Below are positions 46,801-58,047 of a stretch of 64,000 nt of DNA, in pieces. This DNA comes from Roseovarius sp. A-2. GTDB lineage: Bacteria > Pseudomonadota > Alphaproteobacteria > Rhodobacterales > Rhodobacteraceae. Under the pieces are notes generated by a model. It ran no database searches. It saw only the letters and a list, made by a program, of their open reading frames with translations, and had not been told where the DNA came from. The stretch spans positions 1 through 64,000 of the forward strand of contig NZ_BDIY01000015.1 in assembly GCF_002072155.1 (NCBI RefSeq), read 5' to 3'. Numbering within the stretch: position 1 is the first letter of the stretch; the number at the start of each line of letters is the position of its first letter. Both the position numbers and the translations under genes were made by a program.

Positions 46801-47289
46801 ATGCCGGATCATGCCACATCGCTCGACGACTTACCCGACATGGCGGCGCTTCTGTCCCGCTCCGGCCTAGATTTCATGCGCGACATGATCGCGGGCACCC
46901 TGCCCGGCCCGCCCATCGGCGCGACCCTGGGCTTTCACCCTGTGGTCGCCGAGCCGGGCTGCGTCGTGTTCGAGGGCACGCCGAGTTTTGCCACGCTCAA
47001 CCCGATGCGCGGGGTGCATGGCGGCTGGTATGGCGCGATCCTCGACAGCTGCATGGGTTGCGCGGTTATGACCGAACTGGCGCGCGGCGAGATTTACACG
47101 ACACTGGAATTCAAGACCAACATCACCCGCGCCTTGGCCGTGGGCCGCGCGGTGCGCGCCATCGGCACGGTGCAGCATCGTGGCCGCTCCACCGGCGTGG
47201 CCACGGGCGAATTGCGCGGGGTGGAGGATGGCAAGCTCTACGCCACCGGCTCCACCACCTGCATCATCCTGCGCCCGGATACCGCCTGA
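46801..47289 (+). CDS. Hotdog-fold thioesterase (PaaI family)
   Basis: This 162-residue PaaI/YdiI-like acyl-CoA thioesterase has the conserved MRGVHGGWYGAILDSCMG region, which holds the HGG active-site element. FKTNITRALAVG and the final strand with STTCIIL are also conserved. The ATG at 46801 follows GAGGGAC. It shares direction with metF. The acyl substrate is not known. Confidence 0.83.
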   Translation: MPDHATSLDDLPDMAALLSRSGLDFMRDMIAGTLPGPPIGATLGFHPVVAEPGCVVFEGTPSFATLNPMRGVHGGWYGAILDSCMGCAVMTELARGEIYTTLEFKTNITRALAVGRAVRAIGTVQHRGRSTGVATGELRGVEDGKLYATGSTTCIILRPDTA

Positions 47290-47371
47290 CCGCATCGGAT
47301 CACGCCGCATTTGACCCGCCCGCTTCGCTTTTCCCCTTGCAGCACGCACCGGCGCTGCTACGCTCCGCCCG

Positions 47372-47550
47372 TCATGGTGCCGCCCTGCAGGGCGGAGAAT
47401 TGGGAAGCCGGTGAGAGACCGGCACTGCCCCCGCAACGGTAAGGGAGGGCGTCACGGCGATATGCCACTGGGCCGGGTTCGGTCTGGGAAGGTGCCGCGA
47501 TGCACGGGCCGCAAGCCCACCCCCCAAGTCCGGAAACCAGCCAGGACAAA
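47372..47550 (+). ncRNA. Cobalamin riboswitch
   Basis: The segment contains GCCGGTGAGAGACCGGCACTG, the CCCCGCAACGGTAAGGG core, then CAAGTCCGGAAACCAGCC, which match the B12-box and flanking helices of cobalamin riboswitches. P1/P2 begin near GGTGCCGCCC. It is on the plus strand, about 100 bases ahead of the 89-residue gene. High cobalamin would be expected to lower expression of that gene. Confidence 0.9.
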
Positions 47551-47652
47551 CGTCGAATCGCGGGGGGCGATGCGGGCGTGTGCGCCTTGCGCCATGACCC
47601 CAACCGTGCCCCTGCCCCATCCGGCCCGGGGTGTGGCCGCGGAGAGTGAACC

Positions 47653-47922
47653 ATGTCGCTTATACGAATTCTCGACGCCCTCGAAGACAGCCCAACCGTC
47701 GGCACGCAGGCCCAGGTCGCGGCGCGGATGGGTTTTCTCGAATGGGTGTTTGCCACACCGGGCCCGGTGACGGCGCAGATGGTCCGCGAGGCGCTTGCGG
47801 ACCCGGCCGCGCGAGAGGCGCAAAGCGCCGCCGCGCGTGCTTTCGTGGAATATCTGGAAGAGGCCTGCATCTCGGGCCTTGGGTCACCCGCCCGACGTGG
47901 CCGCGCGCGCATGGTGCACTGA
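47653..47922 (+). CDS. 89-residue orphan under a cobalamin riboswitch
   Basis: This is a small soluble, helical protein beginning MSLIRILDALED, with no signal, membrane segment, cysteine pair or cofactor motif visible. The only cysteine is near residue 72. GGAGAG lies 7 bases upstream of the ATG. It is the only gene that can be read from the riboswitch transcript before the converging sRNA terminator. I do not recognise a family. A role in cobalamin-related metabolism is inferred only from the riboswitch. Confidence 0.7.
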   Translation: MSLIRILDALEDSPTVGTQAQVAARMGFLEWVFATPGPVTAQMVREALADPAAREAQSAAARAFVEYLEEACISGLGSPARRGRARMVH

Positions 47923-47948
47923 GCCCTCTTGAGACTGCGTCAGACAAC

Positions 47949-47990
47949 AAAAAAACGGCGACACCAGGGAGGAGGAGAGGTGCCGCCGTT
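47949..47990 (-). ncRNA. CcsR-like small RNA hairpin 4, doubling as terminator
   Basis: On the minus strand the loop reads TCTCCTCCTCCCT (47966-47978). It is closed by a ten-base stem, CGGCGACACC against GGTGCCGCCG (one mismatch), and followed by eight Ts. It is the last of four such hairpins downstream of the DUF1127 gene and ends the transcript. Confidence 0.8.
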
Positions 47991-47999
47991 TCCTGTACG

Positions 48000-48030
48000 T
48001 CCAGCCCCAGGGAGGAGGAGGGGGGCCTTT
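48000..48030 (-). ncRNA. CcsR-like small RNA hairpin 3
   Basis: The CTCCTCCTCCCT-type loop (48009-48021) is closed by GCCCC against GGGGC. It carries the CCUCCUCCC motif of the Rhodobacter CcsR family. The stem is the shortest of the four. Confidence 0.7.
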
Positions 48031-48068
48031 CGCAAACTCTCGGGATCGAAGTGACCCCGATATTCCGG

Positions 48069-48102
48069 CCCCGGGTTTCAGGGAGGAGGAGAGAAACCCG
48101 TG
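48069..48102 (-). ncRNA. CcsR-like small RNA hairpin 2
   Basis: The loop (48080-48092) is identical in sequence to hairpins 1 and 4 and is closed by GGGTTTC against GAAACCC. The stem sequence is unique, so only the loop is conserved. Confidence 0.8.
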
Positions 48103-48109
48103 ACCGTAG

Positions 48110-48141
48110 CGGATGCATCAGGGAGGAGGAGAGATGCACCC
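48110..48141 (-). ncRNA. CcsR-like small RNA hairpin 1
   Basis: The loop at 48120-48132 is closed by TGCATC against GATGCA. It is the first hairpin after the DUF1127 stop at 48152, matching the DUF1127-CcsR order described in Rhodobacter sphaeroides. Confidence 0.8.
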
Positions 48142-48151
48142 GATTCCGTTG

Positions 48152-48376
48152 TTACGACCGATGGCCGTAGACCGCGTCACGTGCGACGCGCTTGATTTCG
48201 CTGCGATGCAGACCCAGATCGCTCAGGTCACGCGCGCTCAGCTCTTGCAACTCGCGGATCGTGCGGCGATATGTGCGATAGGTCGCCATTCGCTGCACTG
48301 CGGCATAAATCGCGGCGCTCAGGTCTTCGCCGAGGGTCTGAACCGCCGAGCGGGGCATGTGGATCGTGTGCGGCAT
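48152..48376 (-). CDS. DUF1127 small protein, host gene of the CcsR array (CcaF1-like)
   Basis: This is a 74-residue protein with the arginine-rich DUF1127/YjiS domain at its C-terminus (TYRRTIRELQELSARDL, then LGLHRSEI). In Rhodobacter sphaeroides the equivalent gene (RSP_6037, CcaF1) is transcribed together with CcsR1-4 from stress sigma (RpoH) promoters and affects RNA turnover. The start at 48376 is chosen because of its length and AAGGA upstream; 48385 and 48415 are in-frame alternatives. Confidence 0.85.
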   Translation of the reverse strand: MPHTIHMPRSAVQTLGEDLSAAIYAAVQRMATYRTYRRTIRELQELSARDLSDLGLHRSEIKRVARDAVYGHRS

Positions 48377-48730
48377 CTTTCGCATCCTTGCGGATATGTT
48401 CGTTTCGGCAGGCATCACACTTCGTTTTGCCTTTGTTGAGTCTAAAATAGCGCGTTTCTGCACCTGCACAATACCCCGAGCGAGCAATGCTGCTATGCAG
48501 CAAATGCATATGAAAAAGGTGACGCAAGGTTAGGCAGGTATTGGATTCTTTAGGCAGTTTGCGCAAGGTTCCGGGACAGAGACGACAGGCGTACCACCTC
48601 AGGATGCACGGGCGATGCGGGATTGGACAAATTGCGTTGATACGAAAATCCGCGCGCCCTGCTGTGGCCGGGTGCAGATACCCGGCGGGCCACGCTCGGT
48701 CCGAATTACCCGGCCAACGAAAGGAATGGC
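48377..48730. other. Gap with the DUF1127/CcsR promoter region
   Basis: There is no gene here. On the minus strand a CTTGC at about 48523-48527, followed by an AT-rich stretch, could be part of an RpoH-type promoter, but I cannot define its boxes safely. The plus-strand half leads to the L,D-transpeptidase gene and shows nothing distinctive. Confidence 0.4.
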
Positions 48731-49225
48731 ATGACACCTGATGACATGGTCCTTACCCCCACCGGGCTGCGCTTTCAGGGGCGGCGTTATCCCTGCACGA
48801 TCGGGCGCGGCGGCCTCTCGGGCGACAAGCGCGAGGGTGACGGGGCCACGCCACGCGGCACGCATCGCATCGTCGGCATGCTCTATCGCCCCGACCGCAT
48901 GGCCCGGCCCGCCGATTGGGCGCGGCCCATCCACCCGGGCGATCTGTGGTCGGACGATCCGAATCACGAGGACTACAATCTCATGGTGCGCGCGCCCTAC
49001 CCGCATGGGCACGAGGTGCTGCGCCGGGCCGATCCGCTCTATGATCTGGTAATCGTGACCGACTGGAACTGGCCGCGCGCCACGCGCGGACGCGGCTCGT
49101 GCATCTTCATCCACCGCTGGCGCAGGCCGGGCTATCCAACCGCCGGCTGTATCGCGCTGCGCCCAGAGCACCTGACACGAATCGCCGCCGCGATCTGCTA
49201 TGAGACCCGGCTGATCATTCGCTAG
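48731..49225 (+). CDS. L,D-transpeptidase (YkuD domain) family protein
   Basis: This is a 164-residue YkuD-domain protein. The catalytic histidine H128 and cysteine C140 sit in FIHRWRRPGYPTAGCIAL. There is no obvious signal peptide, so it may be cytoplasmic or exported in another way. The family cross-links peptidoglycan or attaches proteins to it. It overlaps the convergent DUF2235 gene by 11 bases. Confidence 0.87.
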   Translation: MTPDDMVLTPTGLRFQGRRYPCTIGRGGLSGDKREGDGATPRGTHRIVGMLYRPDRMARPADWARPIHPGDLWSDDPNHEDYNLMVRAPYPHGHEVLRRADPLYDLVIVTDWNWPRATRGRGSCIFIHRWRRPGYPTAGCIALRPEHLTRIAAAICYETRLIIR

Positions 49226-50333
49226 CCCCGGCGGCATGCGGCGCTCCGGTGCCGCGCTCTTGCTTGAGCGCACCGGCAAGACGCGGGCCACCCCAGCCCT
49301 CGCGCAGAAAACCGTCGACGCTCGGGTGGAGGCGTTCGGACGGGTCGCGGCCCACGATGCGCGGGCGGCGCATCAGCAGTATCTTACCCCAGCCGGTCCA
49401 GGTGCCAACCGATGGCGCGGTGACATCCTGCGGGAACCGGGCACGCCAGTCCTCGGGCAGAGGCAGCGCACAGCGCTCGGCCCGCTCCAGCATCCAGACC
49501 AGCGGGATATTGGCCAGCGGGCGCGCGGCGTGAACGCCGCAGAGTTGCCCGCCCACATCCGAATGACAGCCTCGGAACCAGACCTGCTCCAGATGACCAT
49601 CAAACTCCGGCACGGTTTCCCACAGCACCGGCCAATAGGCGTTGCGCGTCTCGTCCAGGGCCAGCGCGTGAAAGCCGTGCCGGGTGGTGCGCCCGAGGTG
49701 ATGACTGTGAAACCCGTGCTGATCGACGCGAAAACGCCATAGTAGAGGGATGCGCAGACCCAGCGCCTTGACCGTATCCCAGACGCCGACCATCTCGACA
49801 TGGCAAGTGGCATGGCACTGGGCGCGGGCAAAGGCCTGCGCGGCGTCGGACTGCGGCGCGCAGCGGTAATGGCGGTAGGCGAGATGCACGTTGCGCTCGG
49901 TCGCGACCTCGGCGCGCAACAGGCCAACCCGGTCGATCACCCCGGCCAGCGAGCGCACCGCATAGGCCCCGCGCGAATAGCCGATCAGGAAAATCCGGTC
50001 GCCGGGGCGATACCGGCTGGCAAGATAGCCATAGGCGCGGCGGATCTGCCGGTTGATGCCGCGCCCCAGGATGATATCGCCGGTCGCGCGCCAGTCGCGC
50101 CATTGAATCCCCGCCTCGTAATAGAGCGACAGGTCCTGGCCTGCCATCTCTCGCAGCAGCTTGAAGGTCAGCCCGGCATTGGTCTCATAGCCCTTGGCCA
50201 GGCTCGACATCGTGCCGTCGAGGATCAGCACATGGGTGACCGGCCCGCGCCGGTGGCCAAAGGCCGTGTGCTCCGCCCGTGATCCGGGGCGCAGCCAGTC
50301 ATAGATGCTCTTGGTCCAGTCACGCCATGACAT
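49215..50333 (-). CDS. DUF2235 alpha/beta hydrolase (Tle1-like)
   Basis: This 372-residue protein has the DUF2235 hydrolase domain. The nucleophile elbow is GYSRGAYAVRSLAG (GxSxG-type), preceded by LILDGTMSSLAKG. It ends in a region with WFRGCHSDVGGQ, which contains the family's catalytic aspartate/histidine. The fold is shared with type VI lipase effectors, but no secretion gene is nearby, so it may act on host lipids. Confidence 0.85.
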   Translation of the reverse strand: MSWRDWTKSIYDWLRPGSRAEHTAFGHRRGPVTHVLILDGTMSSLAKGYETNAGLTFKLLREMAGQDLSLYYEAGIQWRDWRATGDIILGRGINRQIRRAYGYLASRYRPGDRIFLIGYSRGAYAVRSLAGVIDRVGLLRAEVATERNVHLAYRHYRCAPQSDAAQAFARAQCHATCHVEMVGVWDTVKALGLRIPLLWRFRVDQHGFHSHHLGRTTRHGFHALALDETRNAYWPVLWETVPEFDGHLEQVWFRGCHSDVGGQLCGVHAARPLANIPLVWMLERAERCALPLPEDWRARFPQDVTAPSVGTWTGWGKILLMRRPRIVGRDPSERLHPSVDGFLREGWGGPRLAGALKQERGTGAPHAAGASE

Positions 50334-50442
50334 GCGACACCTGTTCTGACAGGCCGCAGGATGCGACCCTCACGCCTTCAATGTAGGGCCAGTTTGCCGC
50401 GAAAGTTCTGACATTTCATGAAAATTCGCGTGAGCGTGACCC

Positions 50443-51573
50443 TTATAAACACGCCACCGTCACCACATCGCGCAATCCGTAGCCGTTGAACTCGGTGCTG
50501 AGACTGCGGGTGTAGGCCCCCATGCCGTGAATCAGCAGGTAATCACCCTCGGCCAGATCACCCGGCAGGGGCAAGGGCGCGGGCAACCGGTCGATGCTGT
50601 CGCAGGTGGGCCCGAAGACCACGCGCGGTTGCGGGGCGCCACACCGCGCCGTGCCACCCGGCGCGATCACCTCGATCCGGTCGGGCGCGCCGATGTCGCG
50701 GATTTCGGTCAACCCGCCATAGACGCCGTCATTGACGAAGATCGCACCGCTGTCGCGCAGCGCCTTTACCCGTACCGCCATGCTGAACGCCTCGGCCACC
50801 ATGGCGCGACCCGGCTCGCAGACAAGCGTCGGGGCGTCCGCGCCGAAGTGCTGCGCCATCTGCGCGCCGATATGGGCAAAGATCGCCGCCAGATCGGGGG
50901 CCGCCCCGGTGCGGTGCGAGGCGAAACCGCCACCGACGTTGAGCCGGTGCAGCCGCACGCCCGCATTGCGCGCCACATCGGCGCTGGCGGCGATATAGCT
51001 GCCCCACGCGCTCGGGTCGGCGCATTGCGTGCCGGGGTGAAAGGTCATCGACGGGGTAAAGCCGCGCGCCACCACGGCGCGCAGCAGATCCGCCGCGCGC
51101 TCGGGGGCAACGCCGAATTTCTCGCCAAAATCATAGGCCGCGCCCACCACGGGAAGCGCGAGGCGAATGCTGATCTCGGCGTCGGGCGCGACAGCCCCGG
51201 TCAGCTTGTCCAACTCATTCAGGCAATCGACCGAGAACGAGCGCACGCCCATCTCGGCCGCGACCTTTACCTCGGCGGGCGAGCGCACCGGGTTGTTGTA
51301 ATGCAGCGCGGCATCGGGGGCGACGGCGCGCACGGCACGCATCTCGGCGGGGCTTGCCACGTCAAACGCGGTGATCCCGGCACGCGCGAGATTGGCCAGT
51401 ACCTCCTCTCCGGGATTGGCCTTGACCGCATAGGTGACAAGGCCGGGGAAGCCCTCAAGAAAGGCCCGCGCCGTAGCCTGTAGCCGGTCGGGGCTGAAAT
51501 AGAGCACCGGCGCATCGGGGGCATGGCGCAGAAGATGCGCGCGCGGGGCGGACATGTTGGGAAAGTCACGCAT
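50443..51573 (-). CDS. Ornithine/lysine-type PLP decarboxylase (fold III)
   Basis: This is a 376-residue decarboxylase of the eukaryotic-like ornithine decarboxylase family. The PLP lysine is K51 in TYAVKANPGE. HPGTQC, the glycine-rich LNVGGGFASH, EPGRAMVAE, and GPTCDSIDRL with the catalytic cysteine follow. It makes putrescine (or cadaverine), hence polyamines. It is divergent from an Lrp-type regulator 115 bases away. Carboxynorspermidine or diaminopimelate decarboxylase are less likely. Confidence 0.85.
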   Translation of the reverse strand: MRDFPNMSAPRAHLLRHAPDAPVLYFSPDRLQATARAFLEGFPGLVTYAVKANPGEEVLANLARAGITAFDVASPAEMRAVRAVAPDAALHYNNPVRSPAEVKVAAEMGVRSFSVDCLNELDKLTGAVAPDAEISIRLALPVVGAAYDFGEKFGVAPERAADLLRAVVARGFTPSMTFHPGTQCADPSAWGSYIAASADVARNAGVRLHRLNVGGGFASHRTGAAPDLAAIFAHIGAQMAQHFGADAPTLVCEPGRAMVAEAFSMAVRVKALRDSGAIFVNDGVYGGLTEIRDIGAPDRIEVIAPGGTARCGAPQPRVVFGPTCDSIDRLPAPLPLPGDLAEGDYLLIHGMGAYTRSLSTEFNGYGLRDVVTVACL

Positions 51574-51688
51574 GACGGTCTTAACCTCTTTTCTGCTCGT
51601 TTTCTCAAGTTTGCCGCAGAATTCCGTCGATTCATCGCGTCATTTCTTATAGTATGACAAGACTGAATAACATAATGACAGATAAACT

Positions 51689-52123
51689 ATGCAGATCGAC
51701 GACACGGATCGAAACCTGATAACCCTCCTTCAGGACAATGCCCGCCTGCCCGTCGCGACACTCGCGCGGCGTCTTGGCCTTGCGCGCACCACAGTGCAGG
51801 CCCGGCTTGACCGGCTGGAACAGTCAGGGGTGATCGCGGGGTACGCGCTGCGCCTCGGGCAGGCCGCGCGCCCTGCCCTGCGCGCCACGGCGTTGCTGAG
51901 CATCGAGCCGCGCTCTGGCCCGGCCGTGCTGGCGCGGCTCAAATCGCTGGCACAGGTGCAAAGAGTTCACACCACCTCGGGCCGGTTCGATTTGATCGTG
52001 ACGATCGAGGCCGAAACCACCGAAGCACTCGACGAGACACTCGACCGGATCGGCGAGGCCAAGGGGGTAAAGGGCTCGGAAAGCCTGATTCACCTGGCCA
52101 CGAAACTCGACCGAGGCGCGTGA
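51689..52123 (+). CDS. Lrp/AsnC-family regulator
   Basis: This 144-residue protein has an N-terminal helix-turn-helix (LPVATLARRLGLARTTVQAR) and a C-terminal RAM/ACT-like ligand domain (about 70-140). Its divergence from the decarboxylase gene suggests it controls that gene, perhaps in response to a basic amino acid or polyamine. The linkage is contextual. Confidence 0.85.
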   Translation: MQIDDTDRNLITLLQDNARLPVATLARRLGLARTTVQARLDRLEQSGVIAGYALRLGQAARPALRATALLSIEPRSGPAVLARLKSLAQVQRVHTTSGRFDLIVTIEAETTEALDETLDRIGEAKGVKGSESLIHLATKLDRGA

Positions 52124-52258
52124 GGCCCGTGTCGCAATTTTGAGTATTTTCACCAAGAAGAAACACGGGCGCGCAGATTCCAAGGCGCTTTGGCTTTTCC
52201 TTTGGGCGCGCATTCGTTAGAGCATCGCAAAACCCATAACTGGCAGGACCGACACGTC

Positions 52259-55423
<3,165 letters not shown>

Positions 55424-55562
55424 CGCGACGCCTCCGGCGGGAGTATTGTCAAGAAGAGAAATATGTATAGATCAAATTATTATCTATTGCGCGGAATGTA
55501 GAATCCACAAACTCATCAACGCTGTGACCTCGTTCTGAGTTATTGTTTTGCACTCTAGATTA

Positions 55563-56057
55563 GGGTCCGTGGACATTCAGGATTCCCATTTGGTCTGATT
55601 TCTGATTCAAACTTCCAAGATGTAGGTTTGAATGAACGAGCAACGATTTGTGGTGTCGGACGTCTTGTGGCAGCGGCTTGAGCCGCATCTGGCCGGTAAG
55701 GCTGGTGATGCCGGGGTCACGGCAAAGGACAATCGCCTGTTTCTCGAAGCAGTCTTTTGGCGGGTGTGCACGGGGTCGCCGTGGCGCGATCTGGCACCTG
55801 CCTTTGGCCATTGAAACAGCCAGTTCCGGCGGTGTCGCCGGTGGGCCAGGTCCGGAGTATTCGAGAGCCAACCGTAGAATCCAGCGCAATTATGACGCGG
55901 AGATCTACAAGTGGCGACATCTGGTAGAGAATTACTTTGCAACGATCAAAGAGTTCAGAGGGATAGCCATGAGATGCGATGAAACGGATTGCAGTTACGC
56001 AGCGTGTCGGGACCTCGTAGCAGCACTCATAGCATCAAGATGATTGTCCACAGGCCC
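55563..56057 (+). mobile_element. Internally deleted IS5-family (IS427 group) element
   Basis: The left end, GGGTCCGTGGACATTCAG, and the right end, TGATTGTCCACAGGCCC, are imperfect inverted repeats. Each is bordered by TA (55561-55562, 56058-56059), the usual duplicated target. The element is only 495 bases, while full IS427-type elements are about 0.8-0.9 kb, so the middle of the transposase is missing. The 55424-55560 gap before it holds nothing recognisable. Confidence 0.8.
55632..56043 (+). pseudogene. IS5-family transposase, central part deleted
   Basis: The first 60 residues (MNEQRFVVSDVLWQRLEPHL onward) are a normal IS5-type N-terminus ending at a premature stop at 55812-55814. The C-terminal part is then readable in another frame (KWRHLVENYFATIKEFRGIA, ending at 56043). 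The catalytic core is missing, so the protein is inactive. Confidence 0.8.
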
Positions 56058-56082
56058 TAGAGGGGCGTTCAGGGATCGCAGT

Positions 56083-56352
56083 TCACAAGCAGTCACTGGA
56101 TCGATGAGCTGAAGGAGACCAAGGTGACGCAACCGCCAATTTGCGGATCAACCCTGCGTGCTCAAAGTCACGCAGGGCATTACAGACTGTCGCCAGCGAA
56201 ATCTTTACGCCTGTTCTAATCAAGTCGGCGTCCAATGCTGCCGCCTCGACTTGGCGCAGGTCTGGGTCAGACCACAGCACTTTGCCCAGGGCGGCGCGTT
56301 GGCGAGTTGGTCTGATCCCGGCCTGGGTCAGAATGCGGCTGACGTCGGTCAT
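56083..56352 (-). pseudogene. Truncated Irr/Fur-type regulator
   Basis: Residues 1-75 form a Fur-superfamily winged helix resembling Irr (AGIRPTRQRAALGKVLW, then KISLATVCNALRDFEHAGLI). After LIRKLAV the frame becomes unrelated and stops. The dimerisation and metal-binding domain is absent, and the IS ends only 25 bases further on, so the IS may have removed it. It starts 3 bases after the peroxiredoxin gene. It may still bind DNA weakly, but is probably dead. Confidence 0.75.
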
Positions 56353-56354
56353 GT

Positions 56355-56903
56355 TCAGGCGGCTTTTTCCGCAGGGCTATTGCGCAACCATTGCAGGACG
56401 GCATCTGGCGTTGAGGCCTCATAAGGGTCGCCTGGTGCATTGTCACAAATACCGTCTTCCTCGAACCAGCCTTCAATGACGCCGTCTTGCACAACGGCTG
56501 CATAGCGCCACGAGCGTAGTCCAAATCCCAGATTGTCTTTGCGCACCAGCATGCCAAGGCGACGCGTGAAATCGCCTGATCCATCAGGTATCATCTTGAT
56601 GTTTTTCAGGCCCATATGATCTGCCCATTGCTTCATGACGAAAGCATCGTTGACAGATACGCAATAGATTTCGTCGATCCCCTGCTCCTTGAATGTATCG
56701 GCCATTTCATCAAAAGCGGGCAATTGTCGGTTTGAGCAGGTCGGCGTGAATGCGCCGGGCAAGCCGATGACTAACGCACGTTTCCTTGCGAAAATGTCCT
56801 GTGAGCTTTGATCGCACCAGCGGTAAGGGTTTTCACCACCGATTGCTTCATCGCGCAGACGAGTCTTAAAAATTACATTCGGAATTGGCGTGCCAATTTT
56901 CAT
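56355..56903 (-). CDS. Peroxiredoxin (Prx5-type)
   Basis: This is a 182-residue thiol peroxidase. The peroxidatic cysteine is C56 in GLPGAFTPTCSNRQ. GFGLRSWRYAAVVQDGVIE and WFEE are typical for the alphaproteobacterial Prx5 type. It reduces peroxides with thioredoxin or glutaredoxin. It precedes the truncated Irr-like gene in one operon and stands near superoxide dismutase, a natural partner in handling superoxide and peroxide. Confidence 0.9.
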   Translation of the reverse strand: MKIGTPIPNVIFKTRLRDEAIGGENPYRWCDQSSQDIFARKRALVIGLPGAFTPTCSNRQLPAFDEMADTFKEQGIDEIYCVSVNDAFVMKQWADHMGLKNIKMIPDGSGDFTRRLGMLVRKDNLGFGLRSWRYAAVVQDGVIEGWFEEDGICDNAPGDPYEASTPDAVLQWLRNSPAEKAA

Positions 56904-56963
56904 CTTATTTTCCTTCGAGGTGGTTTTATTCTGGGCTGGGAGATTCCCGCAGCCTAGTTATGA

Positions 56964-57566
56964 CTAGCCGATCTCGGCTTCAAGACGATCCGCAACAACC
57001 TGCCAATCAACGAGATCGTTCAAAAACGTTTCTACATATTTGGGACGTTGGTTGCGGTGATCGATATAGTATGAATGCTCCCATACATCGCAAGTCAGAA
57101 GTGCCGCATGATCCTTGGTGATGGGTGTGTCGGCATTGGCGGTTTTGCTGACGGCCAGTTTGTTACCGTCAAAGGCCAGCCATCCCCAACCCGAACCAAA
57201 CTGTGTCAGACAGGCTTGTGAAAATTCGGCACGGAACGCATCAAGTGATCCGAAATCCGAAATAAGTCGCTTTTCGAGATGCCCCGGCATATTGCCGCCG
57301 CCATTCTTGCGCATGCCGTTCCAGAAATGCGTATGATTCCAATGCTGACCTGCCTGGTTAAAAAGCATGGCGTGTTTTTCATCATTGGCGGTTTCGCGGA
57401 TCACATCCTCCAATGTCCGGCTTTCCATAGAAGTGCCTGAGATCAGTTCATTCAGTTTGTCGATATAGGCCTTGTGATGCTTGCCGTAGTGATACTCCAT
57501 CGTTTCGGCTGACATCGCGGGGGCGAGGGCATCCATCGCGTAAGGTACTTCGGGTAGCGAGAACAT
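56964..57566 (-). CDS. sodB: Superoxide dismutase (Fe/Mn)
   Basis: This is a 200-residue Fe/Mn superoxide dismutase. Metal ligands are the histidines in MEYHYGKHHKAY and HWNHTHFW, and the Asp/His of TCDVWEHSYY. AAAGGAAG supports the ATG at 57566. Fe versus Mn preference cannot be fixed from sequence alone, but the Mn-type importer nearby suggests Mn use or cambialism. Confidence 0.93.
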   Translation of the reverse strand: MFSLPEVPYAMDALAPAMSAETMEYHYGKHHKAYIDKLNELISGTSMESRTLEDVIRETANDEKHAMLFNQAGQHWNHTHFWNGMRKNGGGNMPGHLEKRLISDFGSLDAFRAEFSQACLTQFGSGWGWLAFDGNKLAVSKTANADTPITKDHAALLTCDVWEHSYYIDHRNQRPKYVETFLNDLVDWQVVADRLEAEIG

Positions 57567-57591
57567 ATAGCTTCCTTTGTTCTGGGTGGGT

Positions 57592-57969
57592 TTAGGATGG
57601 GCGCGGCGATGTACCGAATGCTGGGCTTTTGGGGCTGGGCACTCGTCTCGCGGCGCATTGTGCCCTCTTGATCGTGTCGGCAATTCGGGTGATTGACGCG
57701 CCTTTGGTTTGAAGGTGTGTCGTCAATCCGATTGTCGCCTCTTTGAGGTTCGCGATGCAGGATTGTCGCAGATGCGAGGGCGCCAAAGAATTGCGAGCAA
57801 GACTCAGAAGGCGATCAAAAGGTGCCTGAAAATGATGCGTCGCGGCGTCTGGCTGACCGTTGTCGATGGCCAGTTCCGCAAGGTTGTGGTGGGATATAGC
57901 CAGAATCGTTGCTGCATTGCTGGGGCTGGAGTCATGTTCCGCGATTTCAAGCAGGCGCTCGGCTTCCAA
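57592..57969 (-). CDS. Hypothetical helical protein upstream of sodB, start unclear
   Basis: This is a readable frame of at least 125 residues, mostly helical, with alternating ALLEAERLLEI-type and NLAELAIDNG segments that look like tetratricopeptide-style repeats. No ATG or GTG is found in the open frame back to the stop at 58048, so only a TTG at 57969 could start it. It may be the C-terminal part of a lost gene. It ends 26 bases before sodB. Confidence 0.45.
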   Translation of the reverse strand: MEAERLLEIAEHDSSPSNAATILAISHHNLAELAIDNGQPDAATHHFQAPFDRLLSLARNSLAPSHLRQSCIANLKEATIGLTTHLQTKGASITRIADTIKRAQCAARRVPSPKSPAFGTSPRPS

Positions 57970-58047
57970 TAGGGCAGCGGCATAATCTTTCTGAGCCGCA
58001 CTATTTTCACCGCTGTTATTCAGCGTTAACTGCTGACTTTCCGATCC

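Noticed and set aside
47960..48135. Four regularly repeated GGGAGGAGGAG motifs as a CRISPR array
   Set aside because: Repeats are only 12-13 bases, spacing is irregular, and each sits in the loop of its own hairpin; they fit CcsR small RNAs instead.
49215..50333. Type VI secretion effector label for the DUF2235 protein
   Set aside because: No secretion, VgrG or immunity gene is nearby; only the hydrolase domain is supported.
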